Assembly (NCBI GenBank): GCA_025934615.1
Contig: JAICXS010000196.1
Coordinates: 1-5,085 of the forward strand
Reading direction: 5' to 3'
DNA from: Nitrospiraceae bacterium
GTDB taxonomy: Bacteria > Nitrospirota > Nitrospiria > Nitrospirales > Nitrospiraceae
Length of the DNA stretch: 5,085 nt
The stretch's first letter is position 1; every line of letters begins with the position of its first letter. The position numbers and the translations under genes are program-made. Positions 5,022 through 5,085 of this stretch are shown here, piece after piece. The notes under the pieces are model-generated. The model searched no databases. It saw only the letters and a program-made list of their open reading frames with translations, and had not been told where the DNA came from.

Positions 5022-5085
5022 ACTTTGTATTTTCCAAAAACTTAGTCCTACTGACTCAATTTTGTATCTCAACCTCTAATAGGAA
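5022..5085 (-). promoter_or_regulatory. AT-rich upstream region of the tRNA-Arg gene
   Basis: The last 64 bases are AT-rich and non-coding and would hold the tRNA promoter if it is transcribed alone. On the minus strand TTGAGA and TTGAGT look like -35 boxes, but no good -10 hexamer stands at 16-18 bases. A short imperfect stem (TTGAGTC/GACTAAG, loop AGTAG) followed by TTTTT could instead end a gene lying further right. Neither reading is convincing. Confidence 0.3.

Noticed and set aside
5042..5059. Terminator-like stem followed by five T on the minus strand, upstream of the tRNA
   Set aside because: The stem has only about four solid pairs with an internal mismatch and little GC; too weak to call.

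Overview
The window looks like a piece of a moderately GC-rich bacterial chromosome, most probably from the Nitrospira lineage. That guess rests on the general look of the proteins and on an intergenic repeat (275-449) whose ends resemble, from memory, a repeat family common in Nitrospira genomes. No search was possible, so the lineage is inference. Coding is dense, with no gene-free stretch longer than about 230 bases.

Layout, left to right. (1) Minus strand, 1-1732: a DNA-maintenance gene row read right to left. It holds a mutY-type adenine glycosylase (995-1732), a MutT-like NUDIX hydrolase (503-904), and the first 91 codons of a PolB-like DEDD 3'-5' exonuclease that runs off the left edge (1-273). 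A 175-bp inverted-repeat element lies between the last two. It is spanned by a 66-codon reading frame that has an ideal ribosome-binding site and overlaps the exonuclease start codon as ATGA. (2) Plus strand, 1850-3975: a two-gene operon, diverging from mutY. It encodes a stand-alone LigD-type polymerase/primase (Prim-PolC-like) and a LigC-type ATP-dependent DNA ligase. The two genes overlap by one base (TGATG). (3) Minus strand, 4001-5021: a PAS-GGDEF diguanylate cyclase and, 35 bases upstream in the same orientation, a complete tRNA-Arg(UCU) gene with encoded CCA.

How the genes fit together. The glycosylase and NUDIX proteins belong to the oxidised-guanine ('GO') system: MutY removes A opposite 8-oxoG, and MutT-like proteins clean the nucleotide pool. 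Prim-PolC and LigC are linked in mycobacteria to short gap filling and sealing in base excision repair. The divergent pair of transcription units could therefore supply excision, resynthesis and ligation from one locus. This is inference from gene content. No Ku gene and no LigD nuclease domain are visible here, so an end-joining role is not supported by this window alone.

The most unusual local feature is at 270-484, where a repeat element appears to separate a strong Shine-Dalgarno/ATG from the exonuclease gene and to restore translation through an element-encoded leader ORF.
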